Assembly (NCBI GenBank): GCA_017453365.1
Contig: JAFTKH010000017.1
Span: 1 to 64,000 of the forward strand
Source of the DNA: Clostridia bacterium
Lineage (GTDB): Bacteria; Bacillota; Clostridia; Oscillospirales; CAG-272
Length of the DNA stretch: 64,000 nucleotides
Reading direction: 5' to 3'
Shown: one piece after another, positions 36,257-44,706 of the stretch
How positions within the stretch are numbered: the stretch's first letter is position 1
Layout of the letters: each line of letters opens with the position of its first letter
Made by a program: the position numbers and the translations under genes
The notes under the pieces: generated by a model
The model's input: the letters and a program-made list of their open reading frames with translations, nothing else
Told to the model about the DNA's origin: nothing
The model's database searches: none

Positions 36257-39200
36257 GTACCTTTATAGTTTTTTTCACCTTTTCTCCTTTTTTCGTGCAC
36301 AGTCGCGACCTTATTTGCCTCACCGCCCGTCAGTGCTATCATTTTCACCGCAGAGAGGCTAAAGGCGTTCGCATATAGCTTAAGAGGCTTATCTATCGCT
36401 CCGCGCGCGAGCACCTTAAGGTATCCTGCTTCCTCGGGTACGAGGCCGCGAGCCTTCAAGACGTTTATATCTATAACGTCATCTGCCGAGAAGCTTTCGG
36501 ACAGTGTGTCTACGTTTATTATCGCACGACGTCTTCCCTGCGTATATATTTTAGTTCCCTCACGTCTTATGAGCGTTTTCGCAATACCGTCGCTGATAAG
36601 GCCGTCGGCACGCGTTACGTCGACTCCGCCTGCGGGAATTTCTGTAGGACTCGGAAGCGCGGCATTTGTTACCGGTGCTGCAAGACACCTTTCCTTGACT
36701 GCGAGAAGCAGACCGCGAATATCCTCGCGCCTTTTCGCGGCAAATACCAACAAAAGCATTAATGCCACCGCGAGCAAAAAGCAAAGAAACAGGGCGCGGC
36801 TCACGGCGGGGCTCGGGCGCGGAACGTAGTTTATATTTCCGGGGATAACGGTGAGGCGATAATTTGCATTGTCCGAGGTCGCATACAGTTTTCCGTCGAG
36901 GACGCAGTAGGACACGTTAAGCTCTTCTCCCTCTGCTATGCTACCCTCTACGACTGCATAACCGTTTCCCCTCGGCTCCTCAAAAAGATAAACGTCCTCG
37001 TCAGCGAGCATTACCGTAAGCTCGGACGGGAGTATAACGAACTCGAGAACCGTTTCCCCCGAAAGCTCGTAGTTGTTTGGGTCGACAGGTGCGAGCTCGA
37101 CGTAATAGCTTCCCGCATCACGAAAGCCCGTCGTATTTACGACGCGGTATAATGGAGAGGACGGCGTAGGCAGCTGGAGCTCTCCGTTATAGACCAAGCC
37201 GCCTATGAGAGTCGGAGTTATCTTCTGCTTTTCAATGATGAGGGTACAAGGGGAAAGGGTCGGCGGCTCATAATTACGCTCGTCATACGAAAAGGCGGGT
37301 ATTACCGTATATTGGCCAGCGTTTGTCCCTGCGCCCGAGAGCGAGAGGAGGGCTACCCCCTCGGGCAGTCCCGAGAGCGTGGGCAGCTTCGCCGTACCGT
37401 CGTACACGGCTACAGTGTTGCTCCATACGGCTCCAGACATATCGTAGCTTATCTTCTCTACTGTCACCGAAGCGCCCGCTGCTACGCCGAGGCAGGTGAA
37501 ATTAACCCCGCCGTCACCGACTAGAAGGCAATCCCCCTCCCGATATTGAACGGCAACCTGCCGTGTGTCTACCTCTCTGACAGAGCCGTCGTTATAGGCG
37601 AGCTTCGCAGAAAAGTCGTCGGGCCCTACCCTATCAAAGGCAGAAAAGACGCTTTTTTTCATAGTAATATCAAGTCTTACAGGAACTATATCTATAACGG
37701 AAAATGAAGCAGCCTCCGAGAAAAACGGCAAATAATTCGCCCCCTCGGCAACATAGGCGCGTACGTAGTAGAGTCCCGGGGCCGTTGGTGTCACCTCGAC
37801 TGTAAGTGCAGAGTCTCGGTAAAAAACGAAGCTCGGCTCTCCGTATTCGGCCGTAGCCTCGGGAGAGGGTGGCGTGCCGACAAACACGTCGCCCACCGTC
37901 AATTCAGACGTCAGGGAGTTCATTTTTTTGTTTATTTTATAGGAAACGTCGCTGTTTATTACGTAATAATTTTTATTCACAGACACCGCACGAGCGGTAT
38001 ATTCACCGGCATCAATAGCAGCTCCTATCACGTAGGTGGGATATTCACCTATGGCATAGGGCTGCTTCTCCATACCGTCATAGACAAAATCCGTACCGTA
38101 CCAAACTACGGTAAAGCCACGCGGTATTACCGTTATCGGAACATAAAGCTTCGAGGGGGGATAGTAATTGGTGCTCTCTGTAGAAAACACCACCTCTACG
38201 ACGGGAGCTCCGCCGACGTCGGTGACACCGTCACCATAGGTGAAGGTGAGAGGAATACCGTCAAGTCCCGTCGGCATACTTCCGTTAAGGGTCGGAAGAT
38301 GAGGTGTGCCGTCGTAGACAAATTCACCGCCGGTAAAGGAAAAGCCCGAGGTGTCGTAGGGAGCACGCTCGATATACCAGGTGAATTCAAGGGGTGGTGG
38401 CTCGTTATAGTTCGCACTGTCGAAAGAGAGAACGCAGGAAAGCTTATACTCTCCGGCATCGCAGCCTCTGTTATCCGTATAACCGACAACCGTAACACCA
38501 AGCGGCAGCCCCTCAAGAGCAACTGTTTTCACCGTGCCGTCGTACACAAAGCTGTCCGAGGAGAGACGAAGCCCCGAGAGGTCAAGGTCTGCTTTCAAAA
38601 TGTTGTATTCCGTTGTGTAATTTCGTAAACTATAATTTGCATTATCAGTTGCCGCGACAGCGATGTAGCCGTCCTTCGCCATGATTGCGCCACCCGTCAC
38701 GGTGAGCGAGACGGAAGCACCGAAAACGTCGGTAAATTTAGCACGGGGGCACATTACCGTGCCGTCATAGACGAACACCGTCCTATCCCAAACGACTGTT
38801 GCGGGCGCTGGATTTATTATCAGTGCCGAGTAGCTCACGGCAGGCGACTCGTAATCGAGCGAGTCGGTCGTAAAGCGAATCTCAACAACATACTCTCCGG
38901 CATCCGTTCCGCCGCCCGCAACGAAGGCGCGAAGCGGAATGCCGTCAAGCCCTACGGGCAGCTCCTTGTCAAAGGGATAGGTTTTATACGTACCGTCGTA
39001 TACTGTCTCGACACTCTCGAGGGTGAAGGTAATATCATATTCCCGCTTCACCACCGTGACGGGCACAGCTACCCTCACGCCTCTGTACTCGGCTATCACC
39101 GCCGTGTCTCCAAAGCGCAGACAGTTATCGGTCTGATAGAATACGGACACGCTTTCGGCTCCCAAGGTAATTTTTTGTCCGCTCTCATAGGTCACGAGGA

Positions 39201-41076
39201 AGGAAAGGCCGTCACGCTTAAAATAATCAAAGGCGCGGTATTCCAGAACGTTCGGCTGTGTTTCGACCGAAAGAGCTACAGGAATGTCCTCACGTATTTC
39301 GAGGAGAAAGGGCTCCGTAGAAAGACCAGTATAGTTTTCGCATTCCGCGACCTCAGCCACTACGTAATACACGCCGACTTTATCGGGGGCGCTGTCCAGG
39401 TATTCCTCGCTTCCCTGCTCCCAAAACCTGTAAGCTACACTGCCGAAAAGAGCGTTACCGAAGAGCTTCAGTGTCTCACCGCTGTAGACCCACTCTGCAT
39501 AAGGAACAGTCAGCCATGCGTTTTCCGCTCGGAGCACGGAGAAGCCTACGTAGACGGTATCTCCGCCTGCTCCCTGCCACGCGTAGTTCTCAGGGTCGGT
39601 AAGTGTTACGGGGATAAGGTATTCTCCCGCATTTGTGTAGGTATCATACGAGGCGGTATAAAGCGCGCTCTCGTCAATATCGGGTATAAGCTCCGAGCCA
39701 GTATAAACGGTGCTTAAGTTCTCGGGCGGTGTTAACGTCATCTTCGAGACCGTTACAGTTATATAGGGGGTTACAACGCTTACACTGTCGCGCCCGACGG
39801 TAAAGGTTATTCTGCACCTGTATTTTCCGCTATCACTTACGCTTCGGTAGGTGAGGGCAGACGTAAAGCTCAAGGTCTCACCGCTCTCTCCCTCCCACGC
39901 GAAGGAATAAAATCCCTCGCCATCTAGGGGGTGCGAGAGCTCGGAGAAGGTGACGGTATGCTCTCTTCCGTCGTAGACGGTATCCGCGCTCAAAAGAGAG
40001 AAGGTCGGGGCGGCAAGTGTATACGAGGCGTAGAGCGTCAGGTCCGCGGTTGGAGCTTCGGCAAAATTATACTCCTCGGAGAGTGTTCCGTCTGTGCACC
40101 ATACACCGGCGGTATAGCCCTCACGCTCGGGTATAGGAAATGCGGTAGGGGTCATTCCCGAAAGAAGCTCCTCCGTATATACCGTAACACCGCCTGATAT
40201 ATAGGTCACATTATAAGGAAGGTATACCGCCAGATATCCGTCGCCGCCGTTCTCAAAGAACGTGAGTCCGCGTGGAGCGCCGTTGCTATCGTAGACGGTG
40301 ATATTATCGGCGCGTCCCCCGTCTATGCCCCAAACGACGGGATATAGGCCGCCCTTTTCAAATTCCCTTTGCAGCTTCACCGAGAGCGTTCCGCCGAAGG
40401 GTACGTCAGAGCTGACGTAAAGCTCTCCCGAGGAGATGATATCGTATACTGCCGAGTCAAAGCTCACCGATCCGCCTACGGTGAGCGTACCGAAGGTTTC
40501 AACGGGGACACCCGCAGTGTTATCAACGTGTCCGCCGAGCAGCTCCGTGCTTCCTCTCTCAAGATATATGGCAGGAGATGAGGAGAGTGTGCTAACACGT
40601 CCGCCCGTCATAGAAAAAAACGACGAGGACACACCGGCCAGCCTGACCGCCGTTCCGTCCGAATGGCTGACAAGGCCGGAGACCATATACACCCTTCCGT
40701 CCCAGACGTCGAGCACGCCGTCACCCGAAAGAGCGACGGTAAGGCCGTCGAGTGTCAAAACGGCGCCCCCCTTCACAGTTACCCCCTCCGTCGACGAAAG
40801 GCTTCCCGACAGGGTAAGCTCGCGCGTGAGTGTCAAGGGAGCGGAAAGACTCACGGAGTCAAATCTAACGTGCGAGCCGGCAGGTATAAGGTTAAAAAGC
40901 TCATCTATACTCGCAGAGAGCACAGGCTCGCTACCATCGGGTACTGAAAGCGTATACGTGCCCGCATCGCCCGTGAGAATATATTCCTCTCCTTCCTCGG
41001 CGCGCACCGATAGGGACGTGCCGAAAAATAGTAATAGTGCGAAAAGAGGGATTAGCAAAACGTACAGCTTTTTCAT
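36253..41076 (-). CDS. Giant MBG-repeat surface protein with transmembrane anchor and uL15-like cytosolic tail
   Basis: A 1,607-residue single-pass protein. A signal peptide ends near VRA26. Residues ~40-240 form short beta-helix-like repeats (LTLSGSLSSTEGVTVKGG). The rest of the ectodomain has about eight MBG-type Ig-like modules, each with a VYDGT-like strand and an NAGxY/DAGEY turn. A transmembrane helix lies at ~1425-1446. The 155-residue tail inside the cell is basic; residues ~1518-1590 (INVDTLSESF, KARGLV, GYLKVLARG, KLYANAFSLSA) resemble the C-terminal half of ribosomal protein uL15. RBS GGGAG, six bases before ATG 41076. It may link adhesion outside to something ribosome-like inside; this is inference. 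Confidence 0.88.
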   Translation of the reverse strand: MKKLYVLLIPLFALLLFFGTSLSVRAEEGEEYILTGDAGTYTLSVPDGSEPVLSASIDELFNLIPAGSHVRFDSVSLSAPLTLTRELTLSGSLSSTEGVTVKGGAVLTLDGLTVALSGDGVLDVWDGRVYMVSGLVSHSDGTAVRLAGVSSSFFSMTGGRVSTLSSSPAIYLERGSTELLGGHVDNTAGVPVETFGTLTVGGSVSFDSAVYDIISSGELYVSSDVPFGGTLSVKLQREFEKGGLYPVVWGIDGGRADNITVYDSNGAPRGLTFFENGGDGYLAVYLPYNVTYISGGVTVYTEELLSGMTPTAFPIPEREGYTAGVWCTDGTLSEEYNFAEAPTADLTLYASYTLAAPTFSLLSADTVYDGREHTVTFSELSHPLDGEGFYSFAWEGESGETLSFTSALTYRSVSDSGKYRCRITFTVGRDSVSVVTPYITVTVSKMTLTPPENLSTVYTGSELIPDIDESALYTASYDTYTNAGEYLIPVTLTDPENYAWQGAGGDTVYVGFSVLRAENAWLTVPYAEWVYSGETLKLFGNALFGSVAYRFWEQGSEEYLDSAPDKVGVYYVVAEVAECENYTGLSTEPFLLEIREDIPVALSVETQPNVLEYRAFDYFKRDGLSFLVTYESGQKITLGAESVSVFYQTDNCLRFGDTAVIAEYRGVRVAVPVTVVKREYDITFTLESVETVYDGTYKTYPFDKELPVGLDGIPLRAFVAGGGTDAGEYVVEIRFTTDSLDYESPAVSYSALIINPAPATVVWDRTVFVYDGTVMCPRAKFTDVFGASVSLTVTGGAIMAKDGYIAVAATDNANYSLRNYTTEYNILKADLDLSGLRLSSDSFVYDGTVKTVALEGLPLGVTVVGYTDNRGCDAGEYKLSCVLSFDSANYNEPPPLEFTWYIERAPYDTSGFSFTGGEFVYDGTPHLPTLNGSMPTGLDGIPLTFTYGDGVTDVGGAPVVEVVFSTESTNYYPPSKLYVPITVIPRGFTVVWYGTDFVYDGMEKQPYAIGEYPTYVIGAAIDAGEYTARAVSVNKNYYVINSDVSYKINKKMNSLTSELTVGDVFVGTPPSPEATAEYGEPSFVFYRDSALTVEVTPTAPGLYYVRAYVAEGANYLPFFSEAASFSVIDIVPVRLDITMKKSVFSAFDRVGPDDFSAKLAYNDGSVREVDTRQVAVQYREGDCLLVGDGGVNFTCLGVAAGASVTVEKISYDMSGAVWSNTVAVYDGTAKLPTLSGLPEGVALLSLSGAGTNAGQYTVIPAFSYDERNYEPPTLSPCTLIIEKQKITPTLIGGLVYNGELQLPTPSSPLYRVVNTTGFRDAGSYYVELAPVDPNNYELSGETVLEFVILPSELTVMLADEDVYLFEEPRGNGYAVVEGSIAEGEELNVSYCVLDGKLYATSDNANYRLTVIPGNINYVPRPSPAVSRALFLCFLLAVALMLLLVFAAKRREDIRGLLLAVKERCLAAPVTNAALPSPTEIPAGGVDVTRADGLISDGIAKTLIRREGTKIYTQGRRRAIINVDTLSESFSADDVIDINVLKARGLVPEEAGYLKVLARGAIDKPLKLYANAFSLSAVKMIALTGGEANKVATVHEKRRKGEKNYKGT

Positions 41077-41111
41077 AAAAATCTCCCACAAAGAAAATTA
41101 CATTTAGGGAG

Positions 41112-41141
41112 ATTATAGCACCCGCGCCCGTCCTAGGACAA
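41112..41141 (-). promoter_or_regulatory. Promoter of the MBG-repeat gene
   Basis: Reverse-strand TTGTCC (41136-41141), 18-base spacer, TATAAT (41112-41117). Confidence 0.6.
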
Positions 41142-41236
41142 GTCGTATATACCGTTAAAATATCCAAAAGTTACGACTGTTTTTCCCCTCTTCGCCGAGC
41201 GTTGCTTAACTTTTTTCAAAAAATAACGGCAAGCGA

Positions 41237-41280
41237 CAAAAAAAGAGATGACGGAAAGACTCAAATTTCGAATCTTTCCG
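41237..41280 (-). terminator. Terminator of the thioredoxin/FTR-like operon
   Basis: CGGAAAGA (41273-41280, read in reverse) pairs with TCTTTCCG (41252-41259), followed after five bases by a long T-run. Confidence 0.6.
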
Positions 41281-41286
41281 CCTAAA

Positions 41287-41484
41287 CTATTTTTTCTTGT
41301 AGTAGAGCATACAGTGGCAATAGCCCTCAAAATCGGGGTCGGCTATCTGGTCGCGAAACTCGCGGCACATACATTTATTATCCTCCGTTCGTGCAAGGCG
41401 GCAGGGACAATATCCGCCGGTGCGGCGGAGCCCCTCTTTAATAGCCTTCACGACCTCTTCGTCCTCATTAAGCTTTACCTTCAT
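41287..41484 (-). CDS. Ferredoxin:thioredoxin reductase catalytic-subunit-like protein
   Basis: A 65-residue protein with the three Cys pairs of FTR catalytic subunits: CPC (26-28), CMC (38-40) and CHC (56-58). In the plant/cyanobacterial enzyme these hold a [4Fe-4S] cluster and a redox-active disulfide that passes electrons from ferredoxin to thioredoxin. It is shorter than plant FTRc, and the second motif is CMC rather than CPC, as I recall from other anaerobe homologues. The start overlaps the thioredoxin stop (TGATG), so the partner is obvious. No variable FTR subunit is nearby. Confidence 0.85.
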   Translation of the reverse strand: MKVKLNEDEEVVKAIKEGLRRTGGYCPCRLARTEDNKCMCREFRDQIADPDFEGYCHCMLYYKKK

Positions 41485-41795
41485 CAGATATACCTCTCGA
41501 TAAGCGCGCGAAGCTTTTCCTTCTCAACGTAGCCGAGAGAAAAGTCGGCGTAGGTATTATCCTTTACGATAGCTACGAGGGGAATGCTCTCGACCTTAAA
41601 TAGCTTCACAAGCTCGGGCGAGGTATCGACGTTCGCCTTACAGAATTTAACGGTGGGGAGCTCTCCTTCGAGCTCTTCGAGCACCGGTGCGAGCATCTTA
41701 CACGGGCCGCACCAATCGGCATAAAGGTCTATAACGACGGTACCGCTGTACTCCTCGACCTCGCTTTTAAAATTACTGTCAGTTAAAACAACCAT
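41484..41795 (-). CDS. trxA: Thioredoxin
   Basis: A 103-residue thioredoxin with active site WCGPC (28-32) and the cis-Pro in VESIPLVAIVKD near 75. It reduces protein disulfides in the cytoplasm. It is co-transcribed with the FTR-like gene, so electrons probably come from ferredoxin rather than NADPH, which fits the hydrogenase-rich, ferredoxin-based metabolism. GGAGG precedes the ATG. Confidence 0.94.
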   Translation of the reverse strand: MVVLTDSNFKSEVEEYSGTVVIDLYADWCGPCKMLAPVLEELEGELPTVKFCKANVDTSPELVKLFKVESIPLVAIVKDNTYADFSLGYVEKEKLRALIERYI

Positions 41796-41817
41796 ATTTA
41801 AACCTCCTTCCTATCCT

Positions 41818-41846
41818 ATTATAACAATTATAACAGTAAAATGCAA
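41818..41846 (-). promoter_or_regulatory. Promoter of the thioredoxin/FTR-like operon
   Basis: Reverse-strand TTGCAT (41841-41846), 17-base spacer, TATAAT (41818-41823). Confidence 0.8.
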
Positions 41847-41885
41847 ACAAAGTATAAAAAATAACTTAAATTTTATTAAAAAATC

Positions 41886-41914
41886 TTGACAGTCGGGCAA
41901 ATCGGTTATATTAT
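41886..41914 (+). promoter_or_regulatory. Promoter of the acyl-ACP thioesterase gene
   Basis: TTGACA (41886-41891), 17-base spacer, TATTAT (41909-41914), 23 bases before the ATG. Confidence 0.78.
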
Positions 41915-41937
41915 TAAATAAAAAACGGACGGTAAAT

Positions 41938-42651
41938 ATGAAATACAGCTACGAGCTTTCCGTCGATGTACACGACGTCGACCACAACGGTGTTGCGAGG
42001 TGCTCCTCGCTTATGAGGTATATACAGACTGCGGCGCAGTCGCAGCTCACGGAGAACGGTATGTCCTACGACGAGCTGTACAGAAATCACCGCGCCTTCA
42101 TACTCTCGAGAATAAAAATGGAATTCACCAAGACGGTAAGAGCCTACGACGTTCTTCGCGCTATCTCCTATCCGTGTGACAGCCGCGGCTATAGCTTCCT
42201 TCGCTGCTACGCTATCGAATGCGGCGGTGAGACCATAGGCCGCGCAGTATCGATATGGGCCCTTATCGACACGGAGACACACGGACTCGTGAAGGTTGGG
42301 GATTTCAATCTGGGTATCGACACAGAGGCGCCGGGTGAGCTCGCTCTTTCTCGCTTCGTCCTTCCCTCTGATATTGCCTTCGCCGGTACTTATACGGTAA
42401 ACTACGGGGACCTCGACCAAAACTGCCACATGAACAATACCCGTTATCCCGATATGTATGCGAACTTTCTCCCGCTCGACGGCAAGAGGATAAAAACCCT
42501 CTCGATAAGCTATATGAACGAGGCTCCGAGGGGCGAGCGGCTGTCCGTTTACGTTTCCCGTGGCGGAGAGAACCTCTACTATATACGGACCGTCCGAGAG
42601 GACGGCAAGACGAATACCGAGGCAGAAATCGAGCTCGCAGATATAGATTGA
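41938..42651 (+). CDS. Acyl-ACP thioesterase (FatA/FatB-like family)
   Basis: A 237-residue double-hotdog thioesterase that releases fatty acids from acyl carrier protein. The N-terminal hotdog has DVDHNGVARCSSLMRYIQ; the C-terminal one has NYGDLDQNCHMNNTRYPDMY, with the Asp/Asn/His cluster typical of the family. Length matches bacterial members (~240). Substrate chain length is not predictable. Monocistronic, with a weak ribosome site (GGACGGT) and a strong terminator. Confidence 0.92.
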   Translation: MKYSYELSVDVHDVDHNGVARCSSLMRYIQTAAQSQLTENGMSYDELYRNHRAFILSRIKMEFTKTVRAYDVLRAISYPCDSRGYSFLRCYAIECGGETIGRAVSIWALIDTETHGLVKVGDFNLGIDTEAPGELALSRFVLPSDIAFAGTYTVNYGDLDQNCHMNNTRYPDMYANFLPLDGKRIKTLSISYMNEAPRGERLSVYVSRGGENLYYIRTVREDGKTNTEAEIELADID

Positions 42652-42748
42652 TATTGCAATTCTTGCGCTTGCTGCTTCTTCACGTCAAAGCTTGTATTTA
42701 TTTGACAAATTATGACGGTTATCAGTTCAATACCGAGCCTTAAGTATG

Positions 42749-42800
42749 CCGACGAGCACGCTGCATGCAGCGTGCTCGTCGGTGTTTTATTATTTTTTAA
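42749..42800 (+). terminator. Very strong terminator: 34-base perfect palindrome
   Basis: The sequence 42749-42782 is a perfect inverted repeat (arm CCGACGAGCACGCTGCA), followed by TGTTTTATTATTTTTT. It ends the thioesterase transcript. Confidence 0.93.
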
Positions 42801-42960
42801 TGCTTTTCCATACGCTCGGTGCCAATTTATGCAATAATTTCGTTTTTTGCGATATATTAACGTTAACAAACCGCAAAAAATTAACGACACGAAAATCTCC
42901 GGTATGCTAGAATAATAGCAAAGCAAGTACATAGCGTGAAATTAACTTTAGGTTATTCGT

Positions 42961-43055
42961 GCGCCTGAAATTCCCTAGTGGCGGGTCCCTCCCCGACGTC
43001 GGCACAGATGCACCTAGAATTTCGTTATACTTTTTTCGGCAGAATGGAGATTATT
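42961..43055 (+). promoter_or_regulatory. Candidate structured mRNA leader before a small conserved gene
   Basis: GAAATTC (42967-42973) pairs exactly with GAATTTC (43017-43023), extended by TAG/CTA. The enclosed sequence holds CGGG-TCCCTC-CCCG (42982-42995) and the alternative palindrome CCGACGTCGG. A multi-helix RNA element ending ~30 bases before the ribosome site is plausible. I do not recognise a known riboswitch class. Bases 42801-42960 are AT-rich, with a possible -10 (TAGAAT) but no clear promoter. Confidence 0.4.
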
Positions 43056-43349
43056 ATGAAAAGAAGAACAGAGGAATTAACGGTTGTAAAATCGACTACG
43101 GTGGAGCGCGACGGCGCGCTCTTCTGCTATTCTCTCATCAAAAAATCGAGCGGTCACGTCTCCAGCTTCGGTATTCCACTCTACTCGATACAGATAGAGC
43201 TGACCGACAGTGAAGGAAGAAAAACCGAGGCGTGCGCAGGCGACGTCTTCGTCGATATCGGTAAGGCACTCGTATTCTTCGACAGAATGGTAAAAAATCT
43301 CGCGACACCGATAGACCTCGCATACGTTATAGAGGACGAGTTAAGATAA
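43056..43349 (+). CDS. Conserved small protein of unknown function (possibly DUF6514-like)
   Basis: A 97-residue soluble protein, mostly beta strands by pattern (LFCYSLIKKSSGHVSSFGIP LYSI-like N-terminal half), then an alpha segment FFDRMVKNLATPIDLAYVIEDEL. The layout (query of an external 'ITVYGI' strand plus a C-terminal helix after 'P') recalls small clostridial DUF6514 proteins; this is uncertain. GGAG lies six bases before ATG 43056. The 3' end overlaps the convergent SDR gene by nine bases. A structured leader precedes it. Confidence 0.65.
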   Translation: MKRRTEELTVVKSTTVERDGALFCYSLIKKSSGHVSSFGIPLYSIQIELTDSEGRKTEACAGDVFVDIGKALVFFDRMVKNLATPIDLAYVIEDELR

Positions 43350-44225
43350 GGAGTTCATATCGGAAAAGAGCTTATCGGCAATTTCCGCTATACGGGAGCG
43401 CTCCGTACCATCCGCGGTTTTAAGCAACGTCTTTTTAGGAAGGCCCCAGATACCAAAGCTGCTCGGCCCTATCCACGTAAAGCTCTCCGTAGACTCGAAG
43501 ACACCGCGAAGAATAGAGAGCGCAGCGCGGCGCGGCTTCATAAATATCACCTTCATCGGGTGCTTTATAAGGGCGAAGACAGGCTTCGGGTAATGGGCCG
43601 TTATATTAGTGAAGGTAATGCCGGGATGCGTGACGGCGAGGGCCGCCCTGCTGTTTTCAAAGAGTGGGTAGAGGGAGTACATAAGAAATCTTTTCGCATT
43701 ACCGTAGACGAGTGATGCACGGCGGCGACGGGAAAAATCGACGTCAGACTCGTCGAGGGAGGAGTAGTTATGCGCTATGCTCCCGACTGCGACCACCCTG
43801 CCTCCTCTATTTTCAAGCATAGGGAGAAGCCTTCTTATAATATAATAGGGGTGAAGAAAGTTTATGGCAAAGACGTTATCGTAACCCTCACGAGTTTTAC
43901 AGCGGGGAATGCTATAGGCTCCCGCGTTGTGTATAAATACGTCTATGCCGATGTCAAAAAGCGCCTCTGTAGAGCTCCTCACACTCTCCATATCGGAGAG
44001 GTCCAGTATAAGCGTACGCACCGAAAGGTGCGGGTAGCTTCGCTTTAGCTCCTCGACAAGAGCCGCCTGCTTCACGCTGTTTCTGTCAAGAAGAACAAGA
44101 GTCGCTCCGAGGGCTGCAAGATAGCGGCACAGCTCCCTGCCAAGACCGCCCGTCGAGCCCGTTATAGCAACCGTCCTCCCGCGAAGGGAGGACGTATTTT
44201 TTTCAAGCCATTTATTTACGGTCAT
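43341..44225 (-). CDS. Short-chain dehydrogenase/reductase
   Basis: A 294-residue classical SDR. NAD(P) motif TGSTGGLG (22-29), NAG (100-102), catalytic S149 and YGNAK (Y174, K178). A C-terminal extension of ~60 residues resembles retinol-dehydrogenase-like SDRs, and lipid substrates are therefore possible. Start 44225 lies five bases past the LURP-one stop, suggesting coupled translation; neither this ATG nor one 12 codons upstream has a good ribosome site. Last gene of a three-gene operon. Confidence 0.88.
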   Translation of the reverse strand: MTVNKWLEKNTSSLRGRTVAITGSTGGLGRELCRYLAALGATLVLLDRNSVKQAALVEELKRSYPHLSVRTLILDLSDMESVRSSTEALFDIGIDVFIHNAGAYSIPRCKTREGYDNVFAINFLHPYYIIRRLLPMLENRGGRVVAVGSIAHNYSSLDESDVDFSRRRRASLVYGNAKRFLMYSLYPLFENSRAALAVTHPGITFTNITAHYPKPVFALIKHPMKVIFMKPRRAALSILRGVFESTESFTWIGPSSFGIWGLPKKTLLKTADGTERSRIAEIADKLFSDMNSLS

Positions 44226-44229
44226 AGCA

Positions 44230-44706
44230 TCAGCCGTTTTCGCGCGAGCATTTCTCGGCATCTATAGCGAGGACGAGCATAAGAACGGCGAGGGCGTTAT
44301 CCTCATACTCAACGTCAATGGAATAGGTATCAGTCCAATTGAAGAGCTCCTTCGACACACGTGCTACGGGAAGTCCCATAATATCGAGGACGGTATAATC
44401 CCACTCAAAGAAGCTGCCGTCGACCTGCCAGCCCTTATAATCTATCGTAAATTTAGGGCGGAAGAAGGTAAACTGTTTTTTAATCTGCCCTGCGTACTCA
44501 CCCTCAAGGTAAATATCGTATTTAGGAAGGAAGGTGAGCACCTTTTCCTTCACCATACCGACCTCGCGCCCCGACTTATCGTAGACGCGGAAGCAGTGTC
44601 CCCAGGCAAGCTGACCCTTCACGGTGTAGACGGTATTCCCCGTCTCGTCGAAGATGTCGTAGCTGTCAAACCAGGAGAATAGCTTCTGTTTAAATAAGAG
44701 CTTCAA
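44230..44706 (-). CDS. LURP-one-related (tubby-fold) protein
   Basis: A 158-residue protein of the LURP-one/YxjI family, with the 12-strand tubby-like barrel pattern: FDSYDIFDETGNTVYTVKGQL, FRVYDKSGREVGMVKEK, then DYTVLDIMGLPVARVSKEL and WTDTYSIDV. The family is widespread in bacteria and plants and has no proven biochemical role; tubby relatives bind membrane lipids. It overlaps the transglutaminase-like gene by ATGA, a fixed pairing that may be informative. Confidence 0.87.
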   Translation of the reverse strand: MKLLFKQKLFSWFDSYDIFDETGNTVYTVKGQLAWGHCFRVYDKSGREVGMVKEKVLTFLPKYDIYLEGEYAGQIKKQFTFFRPKFTIDYKGWQVDGSFFEWDYTVLDIMGLPVARVSKELFNWTDTYSIDVEYEDNALAVLMLVLAIDAEKCSRENG

